NCBI RefSeq assembly: GCF_046602855.1
Contig: NZ_JBKINJ010000001.1
Coordinates: 1 to 64,000, forward strand
Source of the DNA: Gracilimonas sp046602855
Lineage (GTDB): Bacteria; Bacteroidota; Rhodothermia; Balneolales; Balneolaceae
Reading direction: 5' to 3'
DNA length: 64,000 nucleotides
Shown: positions 17,822 to 27,059 of the stretch, piece after piece
How positions within the stretch are numbered: position 1 is the first letter of the stretch
How the letters are laid out: every line of letters begins with the position of its first letter
Notes under the pieces: model-generated
The model's input: only the letters and a program-made list of their open reading frames with translations
Databases searched by the model: none
Told to the model about the DNA's origin: nothing
Translations under genes and position numbers: made by a program

Positions 17822-19172
17822 TATTTGTTTTATTGATAATGGATTTAAGACGTCATTTTATCAAGAAGTTGCTCGAGAAATAAATAGTATTACAAATATA
17901 TTTTGGATTGTAGTAACATTAGAAAAATATAATGAATTAGTAAGTATTTATTCTAAAGAAAATGTGCTTCTGATTAATAATGAAATAAATGAAAGCAAAG
18001 AATTAGTTGAACTTAAGTATTTTGAAATAATTAGAAATGATAGGCATTTTAAGTTTAATGAAAATGATTCATTGATATACCTCAAAAGCATACAAGAGCC
18101 CGTATTTAATTTTATTAAAAAAAATAGTATAAGTCATGTATTCGGTGAGCTTACCCATGGTTATGAATTAGTAATATATCTTCTGATCAAAATTAAATTT
18201 AGAGGTCATTGCAGATATTTGAATCCTCATACAATAAGAATACCTGACAACCGATTTGCTTTTTTTAGTGATTTAAAACAAAGTAAATTCTATTCTAATA
18301 AACATAATAAAAAGTATGACGAAGTTTTTATTAAGAGTTTATTTTCAATAAAGAAACCAGATTATTTCTATAGAAATAATCTAAAAATTAAAGAGCAAAA
18401 AAGAATCTTAACAAGATTAGCCAGGATTAAAAGATTTTTCACCTCGGAAAACATCCAAAAAGACAATCCTCGAATGATCAAAATTAAGAATATAGTAGAT
18501 AGAATCAGAAGACCAATTACTGAAGAAATTAATAGATTTGCTTATAATTTTATAAAAACTAACTCTATGAATGATCTGAAGGGAAAAGAATATTTTTATT
18601 ATCCACTTCATAAGCAACCCGAGGCTTCCATTGATGTTTTAGGCGTTTATTATAATAATCAATTAGAGTTAGTTAAAAGTATTGTTCAACTTCTTCCTAT
18701 TAATCACTTCTTAGTAGTAAAAGAGCATCCAAATGCAATAGGAGATAGGGGATTTCGCTTTTATAGGAATTTAAAAAATGATCCCCGTATTATTTTTGTA
18801 AATGAGAAATGTGATTCACATGAAATTATTAAATATTCCGATGTTGTCTTTACTGTGTCAGGCACAGTAGCATATGAAGCTGCTTTGATGGGTGTAGAAT
18901 CATTTACTTTCTCAGAAACTTTTTTTAATAAATTAAAGCATTGCCATAAGGTTTCGTACGAAGATTTTAGAAATCATTATAATTTCAATCATTTTTTAAA
19001 AAAGTTTAAAAAAATGAATGAAAATAAAATGAATATTTATGAATTTGGAAATTATATTTTGAATAATTCATTTAATGGAAATATAAGCGATCCAGTTACG
19101 AATTATGATTCTATCTCGAAAGATAATATTGAAAACGTAAGCAAAGCCTTTTTGGAAATTATCCATGATTGA
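17802..19172 (+). CDS. Capsule polysaccharide synthesis-type protein
   Basis: 456 residues, soluble. The segment YFYYPLHKQPEASIDVLG (about residues 265-283), then VVKEHPNAIGDRGFRFY and DVVFTVSGTVAYEAALMG, resembles the capsule-synthesis/KpsC-LipB-like family (GT-B with HP(S/N) and GT-V-EAA blocks). It probably transfers a sugar to the growing unit. An unrelated GT-B is possible. It overlaps the genes on both sides. Confidence 0.7.
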   Translation: MEKKITNICFIDNGFKTSFYQEVAREINSITNIFWIVVTLEKYNELVSIYSKENVLLINNEINESKELVELKYFEIIRNDRHFKFNENDSLIYLKSIQEPVFNFIKKNSISHVFGELTHGYELVIYLLIKIKFRGHCRYLNPHTIRIPDNRFAFFSDLKQSKFYSNKHNKKYDEVFIKSLFSIKKPDYFYRNNLKIKEQKRILTRLARIKRFFTSENIQKDNPRMIKIKNIVDRIRRPITEEINRFAYNFIKTNSMNDLKGKEYFYYPLHKQPEASIDVLGVYYNNQLELVKSIVQLLPINHFLVVKEHPNAIGDRGFRFYRNLKNDPRIIFVNEKCDSHEIIKYSDVVFTVSGTVAYEAALMGVESFTFSETFFNKLKHCHKVSYEDFRNHYNFNHFLKKFKKMNENKMNIYEFGNYILNNSFNGNISDPVTNYDSISKDNIENVSKAFLEIIHD

Positions 19173-20046
19173 AGAAAAGAAACCAAACTTATTTATCGTT
19201 GGTGCTCCTAAGGCAGGTACAACTTCATTATACAATTACTTGGAGGAACATCCAGAAGTGTTCATGTGTGATCTAAAAGAGACTAATTATTTTTCATATA
19301 AAGAGATAAAGAATCAAGATCTTTTTTATAATGAAGAAAAAGTAAACAACATTGATGATTATTTGGCCTTGTTTAAATCTATAAAACAAGAAAAAATCAT
19401 AGGTGAAGCGAGTGTTTCCTATCTCTTTTATGAAGATGTTCCAGGTAGATTATTTGATTTTAATTCTCAGTCTAAGATAATTATTGTGTTACGAAATCCC
19501 ATTGACCGAGGTTTTTCACATTATTTAATGGATTCGAGACTGGGATTAGTAGATCATAGCTATGATGATATTGTTGATAAGAATATAGAAGACAAAAGAG
19601 GTGAATTATATTATCAACAATATGTTGAACTCGGGCTATATCATAATCAAGTTAAACGGTACCTTGATATTTTTGGTCATGAACAAGTAAAAATAATTTT
19701 ATTTGAGGAGTTGGTTGATGACATAGCAATAGTTGTGAAGGATTTATTTCGATTTCTTGAGGTAGATTCTAATTTCGAACCACAGTTAAGTAAAAAATAC
19801 AATACGTTTAAAGAACCAAAGAATAAATTGATAGATACCTTATATAAAATTAAAAGTATTCGAAAATCATTGAGTTCTTTCTTGCCAGAAACAATGAAAA
19901 GTTTATTGTTAAGTTCTGTATTTGAAAAAGGACAGAAACCTCGATTACAGGTAAACACAAAAGATAAACTAATCTCTATTTATAGAGATGATGTAATAAG
20001 TTTGGAAAAACTACTTAATAAAGACTTAAAAGATTGGTACGAATAG
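19165..20046 (+). CDS. PAPS-dependent sulfotransferase 1
   Basis: 293 residues, a Sulfotransfer_1-type cytosolic enzyme that would move sulfate from PAPS to a sugar hydroxyl. The 5'-phosphosulfate loop FIVGAPKAGTTSLYNYL is near residue 10 and the 3'-phosphate motif IIVLRNPIDRGFSHYLM near residue 106. The catalytic lysine of the loop is present. It lies among glycosyltransferases, which suggests that the polymer is sulfated. Confidence 0.9.
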   Translation: MIEEKKPNLFIVGAPKAGTTSLYNYLEEHPEVFMCDLKETNYFSYKEIKNQDLFYNEEKVNNIDDYLALFKSIKQEKIIGEASVSYLFYEDVPGRLFDFNSQSKIIIVLRNPIDRGFSHYLMDSRLGLVDHSYDDIVDKNIEDKRGELYYQQYVELGLYHNQVKRYLDIFGHEQVKIILFEELVDDIAIVVKDLFRFLEVDSNFEPQLSKKYNTFKEPKNKLIDTLYKIKSIRKSLSSFLPETMKSLLLSSVFEKGQKPRLQVNTKDKLISIYRDDVISLEKLLNKDLKDWYE

Positions 20047-20050
20047 TTTT

Positions 20051-21169
20051 ATGAAGGTCGCAATAATCGAACCAGTTGGTGGTCACGGGGGTATGGATTA
20101 TTATGATTATGGTCTTAGTTATGGTTTAGGTCAAAATGATTGTGATGTTGACTATTATACCTGTTCAAAGACCAAGAAAAGACATTATAAGAATGTTACA
20201 ACTAAATTATCTTTCGGAGAAATTTGGACTAAAGGAAAACTTGGTAAAGGCTTTAAGTTCTTCTACGGTTATATTTTATCATTCTTAAGTGCAAAATTAA
20301 GGAAGAAGGATCTAGTACATTTGCATTTTTTTGATCTAAGTTTCTTGAATGTATCTGTATTATTTCTTGCAAAGATTATTTTTCAACACACTGTTGTTAT
20401 TACCTTTCACGATGTGAATTCATTTAAAAGTTCTGCTACGGGTTTAAACTTAAAAAAAGTTTTTGCATGGATGGACAAAATTATTGTCCACAATGAGTTC
20501 AGCAAAAAGGAACTTTTAAGTAAAGGAGTAGAAGTACATAAAGTTGAAATTATTCCTCATGGAAACTATTTGCTTTTTGTTAATGAGCTCGACTACACAA
20601 ATATAGAAGATGACAATAACCTTGAACTTCTTTTTTTTGGGCAAATCAAAGAAGTAAAAGGATTGGACTTATTACTAGAAGCTATGGTTAAGGTCACTCA
20701 AAAAACTCATCAAGTACATCTTACGATAGCAGGACGTCCCTGGCACGATGATCCTTCAGTTTATAATACTATTATTGAAAAACACAAGTTGGAAAACTTT
20801 GTTACTACAGAATATCGCTTCATACCAGATGAAGAGGTAGAAGATTATTTTAAGAAAGCAGACTTAGTTGTCCTTCCTTACAAAAGGATCTACCAAAGTG
20901 GTGTACTATTGCTATCTATGAGTTATGGCAGGCCTGTTCTATCTTCAAATTTACCGGCTTTTACTGAAATAATCGAGGAGGGTGAAACGGGCTTCATTTT
21001 TGAAAGTGAAAATACTCAAAGTTTAATAGATAAAATTTTAAAATTGGAGAAGAGAAAAGAAGACCTTATAAAGGTTAGAAACAAAGCAAGCAAAAAAATA
21101 AAAACCGATTTTGATTGGGTAGAAATCGGAAGAAAAACAAAGAAACTTTATTCAAGCATTAATTATTAG
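20051..21169 (+). CDS. Glycosyltransferase family 4 (GT-B)
   Basis: 372 residues. The N-terminal GPVGGHG-like EPVGGHGGMDYYDYG stretch binds the acceptor side, and the C-terminal Glycos_transf_1 half has FFGQIKEVKGLDLLLEA and the EX7E-like block LLLSMSYGRPVLSSNLPAFTEIIEEGETGFIF. Retaining transfer of a nucleotide-linked sugar is expected; donor and acceptor are not known. Four base pairs separate it from the sulfotransferase gene. Confidence 0.88.
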   Translation: MKVAIIEPVGGHGGMDYYDYGLSYGLGQNDCDVDYYTCSKTKKRHYKNVTTKLSFGEIWTKGKLGKGFKFFYGYILSFLSAKLRKKDLVHLHFFDLSFLNVSVLFLAKIIFQHTVVITFHDVNSFKSSATGLNLKKVFAWMDKIIVHNEFSKKELLSKGVEVHKVEIIPHGNYLLFVNELDYTNIEDDNNLELLFFGQIKEVKGLDLLLEAMVKVTQKTHQVHLTIAGRPWHDDPSVYNTIIEKHKLENFVTTEYRFIPDEEVEDYFKKADLVVLPYKRIYQSGVLLLSMSYGRPVLSSNLPAFTEIIEEGETGFIFESENTQSLIDKILKLEKRKEDLIKVRNKASKKIKTDFDWVEIGRKTKKLYSSINY

Positions 21170-21170
21170 A

Positions 21171-22295
21171 ATGAAAATTGCATTTATAGGATCAAGAGGT
21201 ATACCTGCTCAATATGGTGGTTTCGAAACATTTGTTGAAGAAGTTGCTGATGGTCTTGCTAAATACCCGGAAGTTGAAGTAACAGTTGTTTGTGATAAGT
21301 TTCAGAGGGAAAATTTTTCCAAGAGTGATTACAAGGGGATTAAACTTTTGTATTCAAAGTACTCTAAGGCTGAAACTCCAAATTTATATTATTGGGATTC
21401 GATTAAAAAAGTAATGAATGATGTTGATATTATCTATTCATGTGGTGTTGGAGGGGCTTTTACTTCATGGATACCTAGAGTTAAAGGAGTAAAGTTTGTA
21501 ACAAATCCTGATGGTATGGGGTGGTGGAGAAGTAAATGGTCTTTTACCACTAAAATTGCTTTGTATACTATGTTCTGGCTGTCAACAAAGACAAGCGAGT
21601 ATTTTGTAAATGATTCTAGAGAGATCATGAATGAAATGAAGCAAAATTTTAATCGTAAGAAAAGAAGTACATTTATTGAGTATGGGGCTCATGAAAATAT
21701 TTTTCTCGAAAATGATAATAATGTTTTAAGTGAACATTTAGAGAAATACAATATAAAATCAAATCAATATCATTTAGTTGTAAGCCGCCTTGAGCCGGAG
21801 AATAATGTACATATAATAGTTGAGGGTTATCTTAAAACCAATCATAGATACCCGTTAATAATTGTCGGAAATTTGCAGGATACTGAGTATGTAAAAAGCT
21901 TACAAGCTATGGCAATTAATAATAGCAAGATAAAATTTGTTGGAGGTATTTATGATAGAGAAACACTTCAAGCAATTCGGTATGCTTCGTTAACTTATTT
22001 GCATGGGCATTCGGTTGGGGGCACCAATCCCTCTCTTTTGGAGGCTTTGGCATCTAAGAATCTCTGTATATGTCATGACAATCCATTTAATCGTGAAGTG
22101 ACTGATAACAATTCACTTTATTTTTCTGACTCTTATGACGTTTCAAATCATTTGAAAGAGGTTGAGGGAACTGCCAACGATGATAAATGGAGAATGATTA
22201 GACAAAAAGGTTATGAACGTATTCAGGATTATTATAATTGGCCTTCAATCATAAAAAGATACTATAAATATTTTAAGGAACTTCATGAAAGCTAA
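21171..22295 (+). CDS. Glycosyltransferase with DUF1972 N-domain (rhamnosyltransferase-like)
   Basis: 374 residues. The opening IAFIGSRGIPAQYGGFETFVEE is the signature of the DUF1972 group of GT4 enzymes, which includes rhamnosyltransferases, followed by GVGGAFTSWIPR and TNPDGMGWWRSKW. The C-terminal half has LVVSRLEPENN, GHSVGGTNPSLLEALASK. The rml genes in the locus agree with a rhamnose-type donor, but this is inference. Confidence 0.88.
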   Translation: MKIAFIGSRGIPAQYGGFETFVEEVADGLAKYPEVEVTVVCDKFQRENFSKSDYKGIKLLYSKYSKAETPNLYYWDSIKKVMNDVDIIYSCGVGGAFTSWIPRVKGVKFVTNPDGMGWWRSKWSFTTKIALYTMFWLSTKTSEYFVNDSREIMNEMKQNFNRKKRSTFIEYGAHENIFLENDNNVLSEHLEKYNIKSNQYHLVVSRLEPENNVHIIVEGYLKTNHRYPLIIVGNLQDTEYVKSLQAMAINNSKIKFVGGIYDRETLQAIRYASLTYLHGHSVGGTNPSLLEALASKNLCICHDNPFNREVTDNNSLYFSDSYDVSNHLKEVEGTANDDKWRMIRQKGYERIQDYYNWPSIIKRYYKYFKELHES

Positions 22296-23193
22296 TACAG
22301 AAAATGTATTACCTAATTTCTTAATTGTCGGAGCCTCAAAGTGTGGTACAACGGCTCTATACTATTATTTAAAACAGCACCCAGAGATAGGCTTTCCAGA
22401 TCTAAAAGAACCAAAGTATTTTAGTTCTAAGTTTTTGACATTTCCTCATAATGGTCCGGGAGATACCACTGTTGACAAATACGCAGTTCGAGATTTTGAA
22501 ACATATACAGATTTATTCTCTGATTTAGATAATTATAAAAAAATTGGTGAAGCCAGTCCGGACTACATTTACTACCATCAAAAAACAGTAGATGAAATAA
22601 AAAGGAAGTTAGGTGATATTCCTATAATTATTATCCTTAGAAATCCTGTTCATAGAGCATTTTCAGCCTATAAATATTTAGTGAGGGATAGTCGAGAAAA
22701 GCGATCATTTAGGGAGGCACTGAATTTAGAGGAAGAAAGGCTTCAGGATAATTGGGATTTTATTTGGGCCTATAAAAAAGCTGGAGAGTACTACAGTCAG
22801 GTGAAATCTTTTAGAGATAATTTCACAAATGTAAAAATCATCATACAGGAAAAGATGATTAAAGATACCGACAAGAATGTTAGGGAAACGTTGAAGTTTT
22901 TGGATCTGGATGAGAATGTACAGTTAAATACGGGCATTAAGTATAATGAATCAGGACGGCCAAATAATATACTGGCTAAATTTTTATTGAGTAGAAACAA
23001 TAAAGTGTCTGCAAGAATACGAGAAATAATGAAGAGTATAATACCAAGAACAATTTTGGAAAAAGTAGCAAGTAAGAGTTTGTCTTCTATGAAAATAAAC
23101 TTTAAAGATGAAAAATATCTTCAAACATATTTCAAAGAGGAAAATGAAAAATTGTTTGACTTATTAGGCTATCGAATTGAGGAATGGGATTAA
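22285..23193 (+). CDS. PAPS-dependent sulfotransferase 2
   Basis: 302 residues. The 5'-phosphosulfate loop FLIVGASKCGTTALYYYL is near residue 12, and the 3'-phosphate motif IIIILRNPVHRAFSAYKYL lies near residue 115. It is clearly related to the gene at 19165 but not a recent copy (the FS and GEASPDYIYY segments differ), so two positions of the polymer may be sulfated. It overlaps the previous gene by 11 bp. Confidence 0.9.
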   Translation: MKANTENVLPNFLIVGASKCGTTALYYYLKQHPEIGFPDLKEPKYFSSKFLTFPHNGPGDTTVDKYAVRDFETYTDLFSDLDNYKKIGEASPDYIYYHQKTVDEIKRKLGDIPIIIILRNPVHRAFSAYKYLVRDSREKRSFREALNLEEERLQDNWDFIWAYKKAGEYYSQVKSFRDNFTNVKIIIQEKMIKDTDKNVRETLKFLDLDENVQLNTGIKYNESGRPNNILAKFLLSRNNKVSARIREIMKSIIPRTILEKVASKSLSSMKINFKDEKYLQTYFKEENEKLFDLLGYRIEEWD

Positions 23194-23197
23194 AGAA

Positions 23198-24184
23198 ATG
23201 AACTTAAAGCGAGTAGAATCAAAAAGTGATTATGAGAATTGGAATAATTTTATTAGCTCTAATGCAGAGTTCGCCACTATAGCTAATAATCCGAGTTTAG
23301 TAGATATATTAAAAAGAATTTATGGGTGGGAAGGAGTTAATTATTTCATTCAAAATGATGGAAACAATATTGGTTCAATAAACCTTGTTGAAATATCTAA
23401 TAAATTGGTCTCAATGCCGCACTTTTCATATGGCGGCTTTACAATTGCAAATAATCAAGAAACCAATAAGCGTGAAATATTCAAAGAATTAGAAAATACG
23501 TTAGATAGAAAAATAGAAATTAGGGATTTTATTAGGCTTTCAGAGCATGCTAATGTTGATAAGATAACATCCTATAAATCTTTGATACCGGATGTTGATA
23601 AACAACTCATGGAGTTAAGTTCCAACCAAAGAAGAAAAGTAAGAAAGAGTTATAAAAATGGATTGAAGATTAAAATAGGAAAAGAATATTTTGATGGCTT
23701 TTATGATATCTATTGTAGCAATATGCATGATCTAGGTTCTCCTCCACTTTCAAAGAATTTTTTTAATACCATTCTGGAAAATTATAAATACGGTAATGCA
23801 GAAATTTTTTGCTCTGAATATCAGGGTAAAATTGTTGGTGGAGGATTTCTACTTGGATATCAAAAATTTTTTGAGAATTGTTGGTTCTCAACTTTGGGGG
23901 AGTATAATAATCTTTATACAAGTTTATTTATATACTGGGAAATGATAAAATATTCAATTGAAAACGAGGCTGAAATATTTTCATTCGGAAGAAGTACCAA
24001 AAATAGTCCTTTGCACAAATTTAAAAGTCATTGGGGTACGGAAGACAAACAGCTCTATTTTAACTATAGTTACGATAAAAATTTAAACGTAAAAAATTTT
24101 GAAATCTTAGGTAAGGTTTGGTCTAAATTACCAAGAAGTTTTGTTGATAAAGTAGGTCCTTATTTTGCTGGAAAAATATATTAA
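23198..24184 (+). CDS. FemAB-family (XrtA/PEP-CTERM-associated type) GNAT transferase
   Basis: 328 residues from ATG 23198; an upstream TTG (23177) in the same frame lies within the previous gene and is less likely. The GNAT-like C-terminal half carries NQRRKVRKSYKNGLKIKIG, MHDLGSPPLSKNFF, then FSFGRSTKNSPLHKFKSHWG, the layout I recall for FemAB-related proteins of exopolysaccharide loci. True FemABX enzymes transfer amino acids from aminoacyl-tRNA. Here a tRNA-Gly with non-standard D and T arms lies 14 bp past the stop, on the other strand, which makes a glycyl-tRNA donor plausible. Whether it modifies polysaccharide or peptidoglycan is not shown. Confidence 0.85.
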   Translation: MNLKRVESKSDYENWNNFISSNAEFATIANNPSLVDILKRIYGWEGVNYFIQNDGNNIGSINLVEISNKLVSMPHFSYGGFTIANNQETNKREIFKELENTLDRKIEIRDFIRLSEHANVDKITSYKSLIPDVDKQLMELSSNQRRKVRKSYKNGLKIKIGKEYFDGFYDIYCSNMHDLGSPPLSKNFFNTILENYKYGNAEIFCSEYQGKIVGGGFLLGYQKFFENCWFSTLGEYNNLYTSLFIYWEMIKYSIENEAEIFSFGRSTKNSPLHKFKSHWGTEDKQLYFNYSYDKNLNVKNFEILGKVWSKLPRSFVDKVGPYFAGKIY

Positions 24185-24198
24185 GAAAAGATGAAAAG

Positions 24199-24269
24199 AG
24201 CGGAGGGCAGGATTCGCACCTGCAACTTTCAATCTGGAAGATTGACGCTCTACATTGAGCTACCCCCGC
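24199..24269 (-). tRNA. tRNA-Gly(UCC)-like with non-canonical D and T arms
   Basis: On the minus strand a full cloverleaf can be drawn: acceptor GCGGGGG paired with CCTCCGC (one G-T), D stem GCTC/GAGC, anticodon stem TCAAT/ATTGA with loop CTTCCAG (anticodon UCC, glycine), variable loop AAGTT, T stem GCAGG/CCTGC and T loop TGCGAAT, discriminator T. The D loop is only 6 nt (AATGTA) and lacks G18G19. Position 55 is G, so the conserved GTTC reads GTGC. Staphylococcal tRNA-Gly used for peptidoglycan has the same two changes as I remember. It lies 14 bp from the FemAB gene. No CCA is encoded. It may also be a decayed gene. Confidence 0.85.
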
Positions 24270-24270
24270 T

Positions 24271-24635
24271 TTTGAAAGCTCAAAACTAATACTTAATGCT
24301 TAACAATTCAAACTATATAACAGATAAAATTTGAAGCACTATCATACGACATCAAAGTATGGTTGTGGGTATCCCTGTGTTAATTTGAAATGTAGAGTAA
24401 CTAATTGTTGGTGAGTTAACAGAGCCGTAAAATCTAGGGAACATTTTAAGGTATTTGATGTTTAATTCAGCCTCGTTGGATTTTAACACTCCCCCTATTC
24501 GCCTTTAGTTGCTTATTCGTTCCAGACGGAATTATAATTCAGGTGCATTGTATCGAAACAAGTAATCCAACGATAATATTTGTATAATCTAACCGAATCA
24601 AGCTCGGCTAATCTCTCACAATCAAAAGGTATTAA
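24271..24635. other. Intergenic 365 bp between the tRNA-like gene and the deacetylase gene
   Basis: Starts with a short CTCAAAA-type stretch, then holds no ORF. It should contain promoters for the tRNA on the left and the deacetylase on the right; TATATAGTTTG at about 24313 on the minus strand is a weak candidate. I see no repeat of the R1-R3 families here. Confidence 0.4.
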
Positions 24636-25457
24636 GTGAAACACGCCCTATCCTTCGACATAGAAGACTGGTTCCACATCGTTGATATTCCTGTTTTGGA
24701 GGATATATCAACATGGGATATGCGCCCGACCATTGTGGAAGAAAAAACAGACATGATTCTGGCTATGTTGGATGAGTTTGAGACCAAAGCGACTTTTTTT
24801 GTTTTGGGCTGGGTGGCCAATAAATACCCAAATATCGCAAAGAAGGTAGTAGCAGCCGGCCATGAGTTGGGTACTCATTCTTATTGGCATCGAAAGGTGT
24901 ATGAGTTAAGTCCAGATGAATTCCATAAAGATCTAAAACAGTCTATGGATGTTTTACAGGATCAGACCGGAGTAAAAGTAAAAGGCTTTCGGGCCCCCTC
25001 CTTTTCCATTACTCCCGGTGCCGAGTGGGCCTTTGATGTCATAAAAGATCTGGGTCTGGAGTATGATGCAAGTCTGTTTCCCGCAAGGCGAGGGCATGGT
25101 GGGTATCCTTGTCAGCAACCGGCTCATGAGATCAAAACCACTAACGGCTATTTACCTGAGTTGCCAATGAGCATCAGCTCGTTTGGGCCTGCAAAGATAC
25201 CCTTCAGTGGTGGCGGTTACATGCGAGCTCTCCCATTGTGGGCAATCAAAAGAGGATTCCGATCATTCGAGAAAAAGGGCATACCCGTTGTTGTCTATCT
25301 TCATCCAAGAGACTTCGCTTCCGATCAGCCGGTCGTAAAAATGCCTTTACACCGAAAATTCAAATCTTACACAGGCTTGTCCACCACTGAAGGCAAACTC
25401 AGAGCGCTGTTACAGGCGTTTGATTTCACTACTTGTGAAGAGATTATTGGTTTATAA
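24636..25457 (+). CDS. Polysaccharide deacetylase, XrtA/PEP-CTERM-associated type
   Basis: 273 residues, NodB-homology fold. The catalytic Asp-Asp pair is in SFDIEDWFH at the N-terminus, the metal-binding histidines in GHELGTHSYWHRKVY (near residue 88) and the RAPSFSI block near residue 122. The C-terminal part (PFSGGGYMRALPLWAIKRG, YLHPRDF) matches the DUF3473 tail of the subfamily associated with exopolysaccharide loci. It would remove N-acetyl groups from the polymer. The start is GTG, with AAAAGG about 9 bp upstream. No exosortase gene is seen nearby. Confidence 0.9.
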   Translation: MKHALSFDIEDWFHIVDIPVLEDISTWDMRPTIVEEKTDMILAMLDEFETKATFFVLGWVANKYPNIAKKVVAAGHELGTHSYWHRKVYELSPDEFHKDLKQSMDVLQDQTGVKVKGFRAPSFSITPGAEWAFDVIKDLGLEYDASLFPARRGHGGYPCQQPAHEIKTTNGYLPELPMSISSFGPAKIPFSGGGYMRALPLWAIKRGFRSFEKKGIPVVVYLHPRDFASDQPVVKMPLHRKFKSYTGLSTTEGKLRALLQAFDFTTCEEIIGL

Positions 25458-25544
25458 TTACATAGAATACATTACTATTACTTTTATTTAAATAAAAAGC
25501 CTATATTTTCATATCAAAGAAAAGAGCAGACTTGTAGGGTTTAC

Positions 25545-26723
25545 ATGGATACAGTATTGATACAGATATTGGCGGGTACAGTAATAACCTTTTTTATAGC
25601 ATATCTAACGATCCCCATTTTGAGGAAGGTTGCCTATAAAACAGATCTTTATGATAAGCCTGATAACGACCGAAAACTGCATACCCGCTATGTGCCTTCG
25701 TTAGGAGGCGTAGCTATCTTTTTAGCTTTTTTTGTGGGTCTTTCAGTCAGCGGCATGGCTGATCACATTACAGGATATCCCTATCTTGCTGCCGGGTTGC
25801 TGCTGCTTTTCTTCACCGGCCTAAAAGATGATATTGTCGATCTCTCCGCCAAAACAAAATTAGGCGTTGAGCTGTTGGTAGCGGCTTTTCTGATATTTGG
25901 CTGCGGGGTTTATATCGATAATTTCTATGGGGTATTCGGAATATATGAGATCCCATTCTGGCTGTCTATCGCTGTTTCTACATTTACCATGATCGTTGTT
26001 ATGAATTCTTATAACCTGATCGACGGTATCGACGGTCTTGCAGGCGGAGTCGGCCTCATTGCTTCTGTATTTTTTGGCTGGGGATTTTTGATAGCAGGTG
26101 AGCTTGCCATGGCAACGCTGTCATTGATGCTGTGTTCTGCTCTGGCGGCCTTTATGATCTATAACTTCAATCCTGCTTCCATTTTTATGGGAGATACAGG
26201 CTCTCTGGTTGTGGGACTTCTGCTTTCTGTGTTAGCCATCAATTTTGTAGGCCTGAATGGAAATGAATCTTTTATTGCCACATTTGGGAGCATTTCACCG
26301 ATCTTGCCGGTAGCTATCTTATCCATTCCACTTTTTGACACCCTGACGGTATTCTATAAACGCGTTAGCCGCGGCAACTCCCCTTTTGACCCCGGTCAGG
26401 ATCATATTCATCACAGCATACTCAAAGCCGGTTTTGGTCATAAAAGCACTGCTTTCATGCTATATGGCGCAAATATCGGCATTGTCCTATTCACACTGAC
26501 TCTGGGTTATTTTGCCATCGATATTAACCTGATATTTGCTTCCACGGTTATAATCATGTTTGTACTGCTTCCCACAAACGGCTTTAAGAGAAAATATTTA
26601 AGAAAGATCGGGTTAATTCCCGAACGTTTAGATATTGAGTCCCTTCAGTACTCTGCTCCCACAAAAACAGATAACAAAAGTTCAGAAGGCCAAACCAATA
26701 GCAAGGCAAAGGCAGGCGTCTGA
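25545..26723 (+). CDS. WecA/TagO-like undecaprenyl-phosphate sugar-1-phosphate transferase
   Basis: 392 residues with about ten to eleven transmembrane segments, an MraY-family inner-membrane enzyme that puts the first sugar phosphate on undecaprenyl phosphate. Motifs: LGGVAIFLAFF, GLKDDIVDLSAKTKL, NSYNLIDGIDGLAGGVG, FMGDTGSLVVGLL and PGQDHIHH. The soluble tail (about residues 350-392) is serine- and lysine-rich. It probably starts assembly of the locus polymer and may also serve other glycans. Confidence 0.92.
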   Translation: MDTVLIQILAGTVITFFIAYLTIPILRKVAYKTDLYDKPDNDRKLHTRYVPSLGGVAIFLAFFVGLSVSGMADHITGYPYLAAGLLLLFFTGLKDDIVDLSAKTKLGVELLVAAFLIFGCGVYIDNFYGVFGIYEIPFWLSIAVSTFTMIVVMNSYNLIDGIDGLAGGVGLIASVFFGWGFLIAGELAMATLSLMLCSALAAFMIYNFNPASIFMGDTGSLVVGLLLSVLAINFVGLNGNESFIATFGSISPILPVAILSIPLFDTLTVFYKRVSRGNSPFDPGQDHIHHSILKAGFGHKSTAFMLYGANIGIVLFTLTLGYFAIDINLIFASTVIIMFVLLPTNGFKRKYLRKIGLIPERLDIESLQYSAPTKTDNKSSEGQTNSKAKAGV

Positions 26724-26788
26724 GCAACGAATGCTTGACATCTTGTATTCACGGTTTATTAGGTATTGCTTTATAAAGCCGGGGAATT

Positions 26789-27055
26789 GAATATCGAATA
26801 TCCAACAAGGAACATCCAATATTGAAGTGGTTTAATGATAAGCATCATAATTACCTGAACCGGTGAAGTCTTCCGGTTCACAATCGAAGGGTTTACAAAT
26901 AATGCAATCTGCAATGTGATACACTTTATTAACCCTTCACTGATGTGGGCATCCAAGCCTGAAGAGAATGTCAGCGCTTATGATGTAAGATCAGAACCTA
27001 TATTTTTATTACAAACCCTTCGAAATTCATTATTCCTTGTTCAATATTCCATCGG
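26789..27055 (-). repeat. R1 structured repeat (copy C)
   Basis: Reverse orientation copy with the ATGATAAGCATCAT hairpin, GAACCGG/CCGGTTC hairpin and CGAAGGGTT/AACCCTTC pair. It continues into a linker (AGAGAATGTCAGCGCTTATG to CCTTGTTCAATATTCC) shared with copy E at 38524, and both run into an R2 element. Confidence 0.8.
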
Positions 27056-27059
27056 ATGT

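Noticed and set aside
26771..26956. Conserved short ORF of about 60-80 codons in the R1 copies
   Set aside because: Its conservation equals that of the repeat as DNA; stems and not codons are kept, starts differ and there is no ribosome-binding site.
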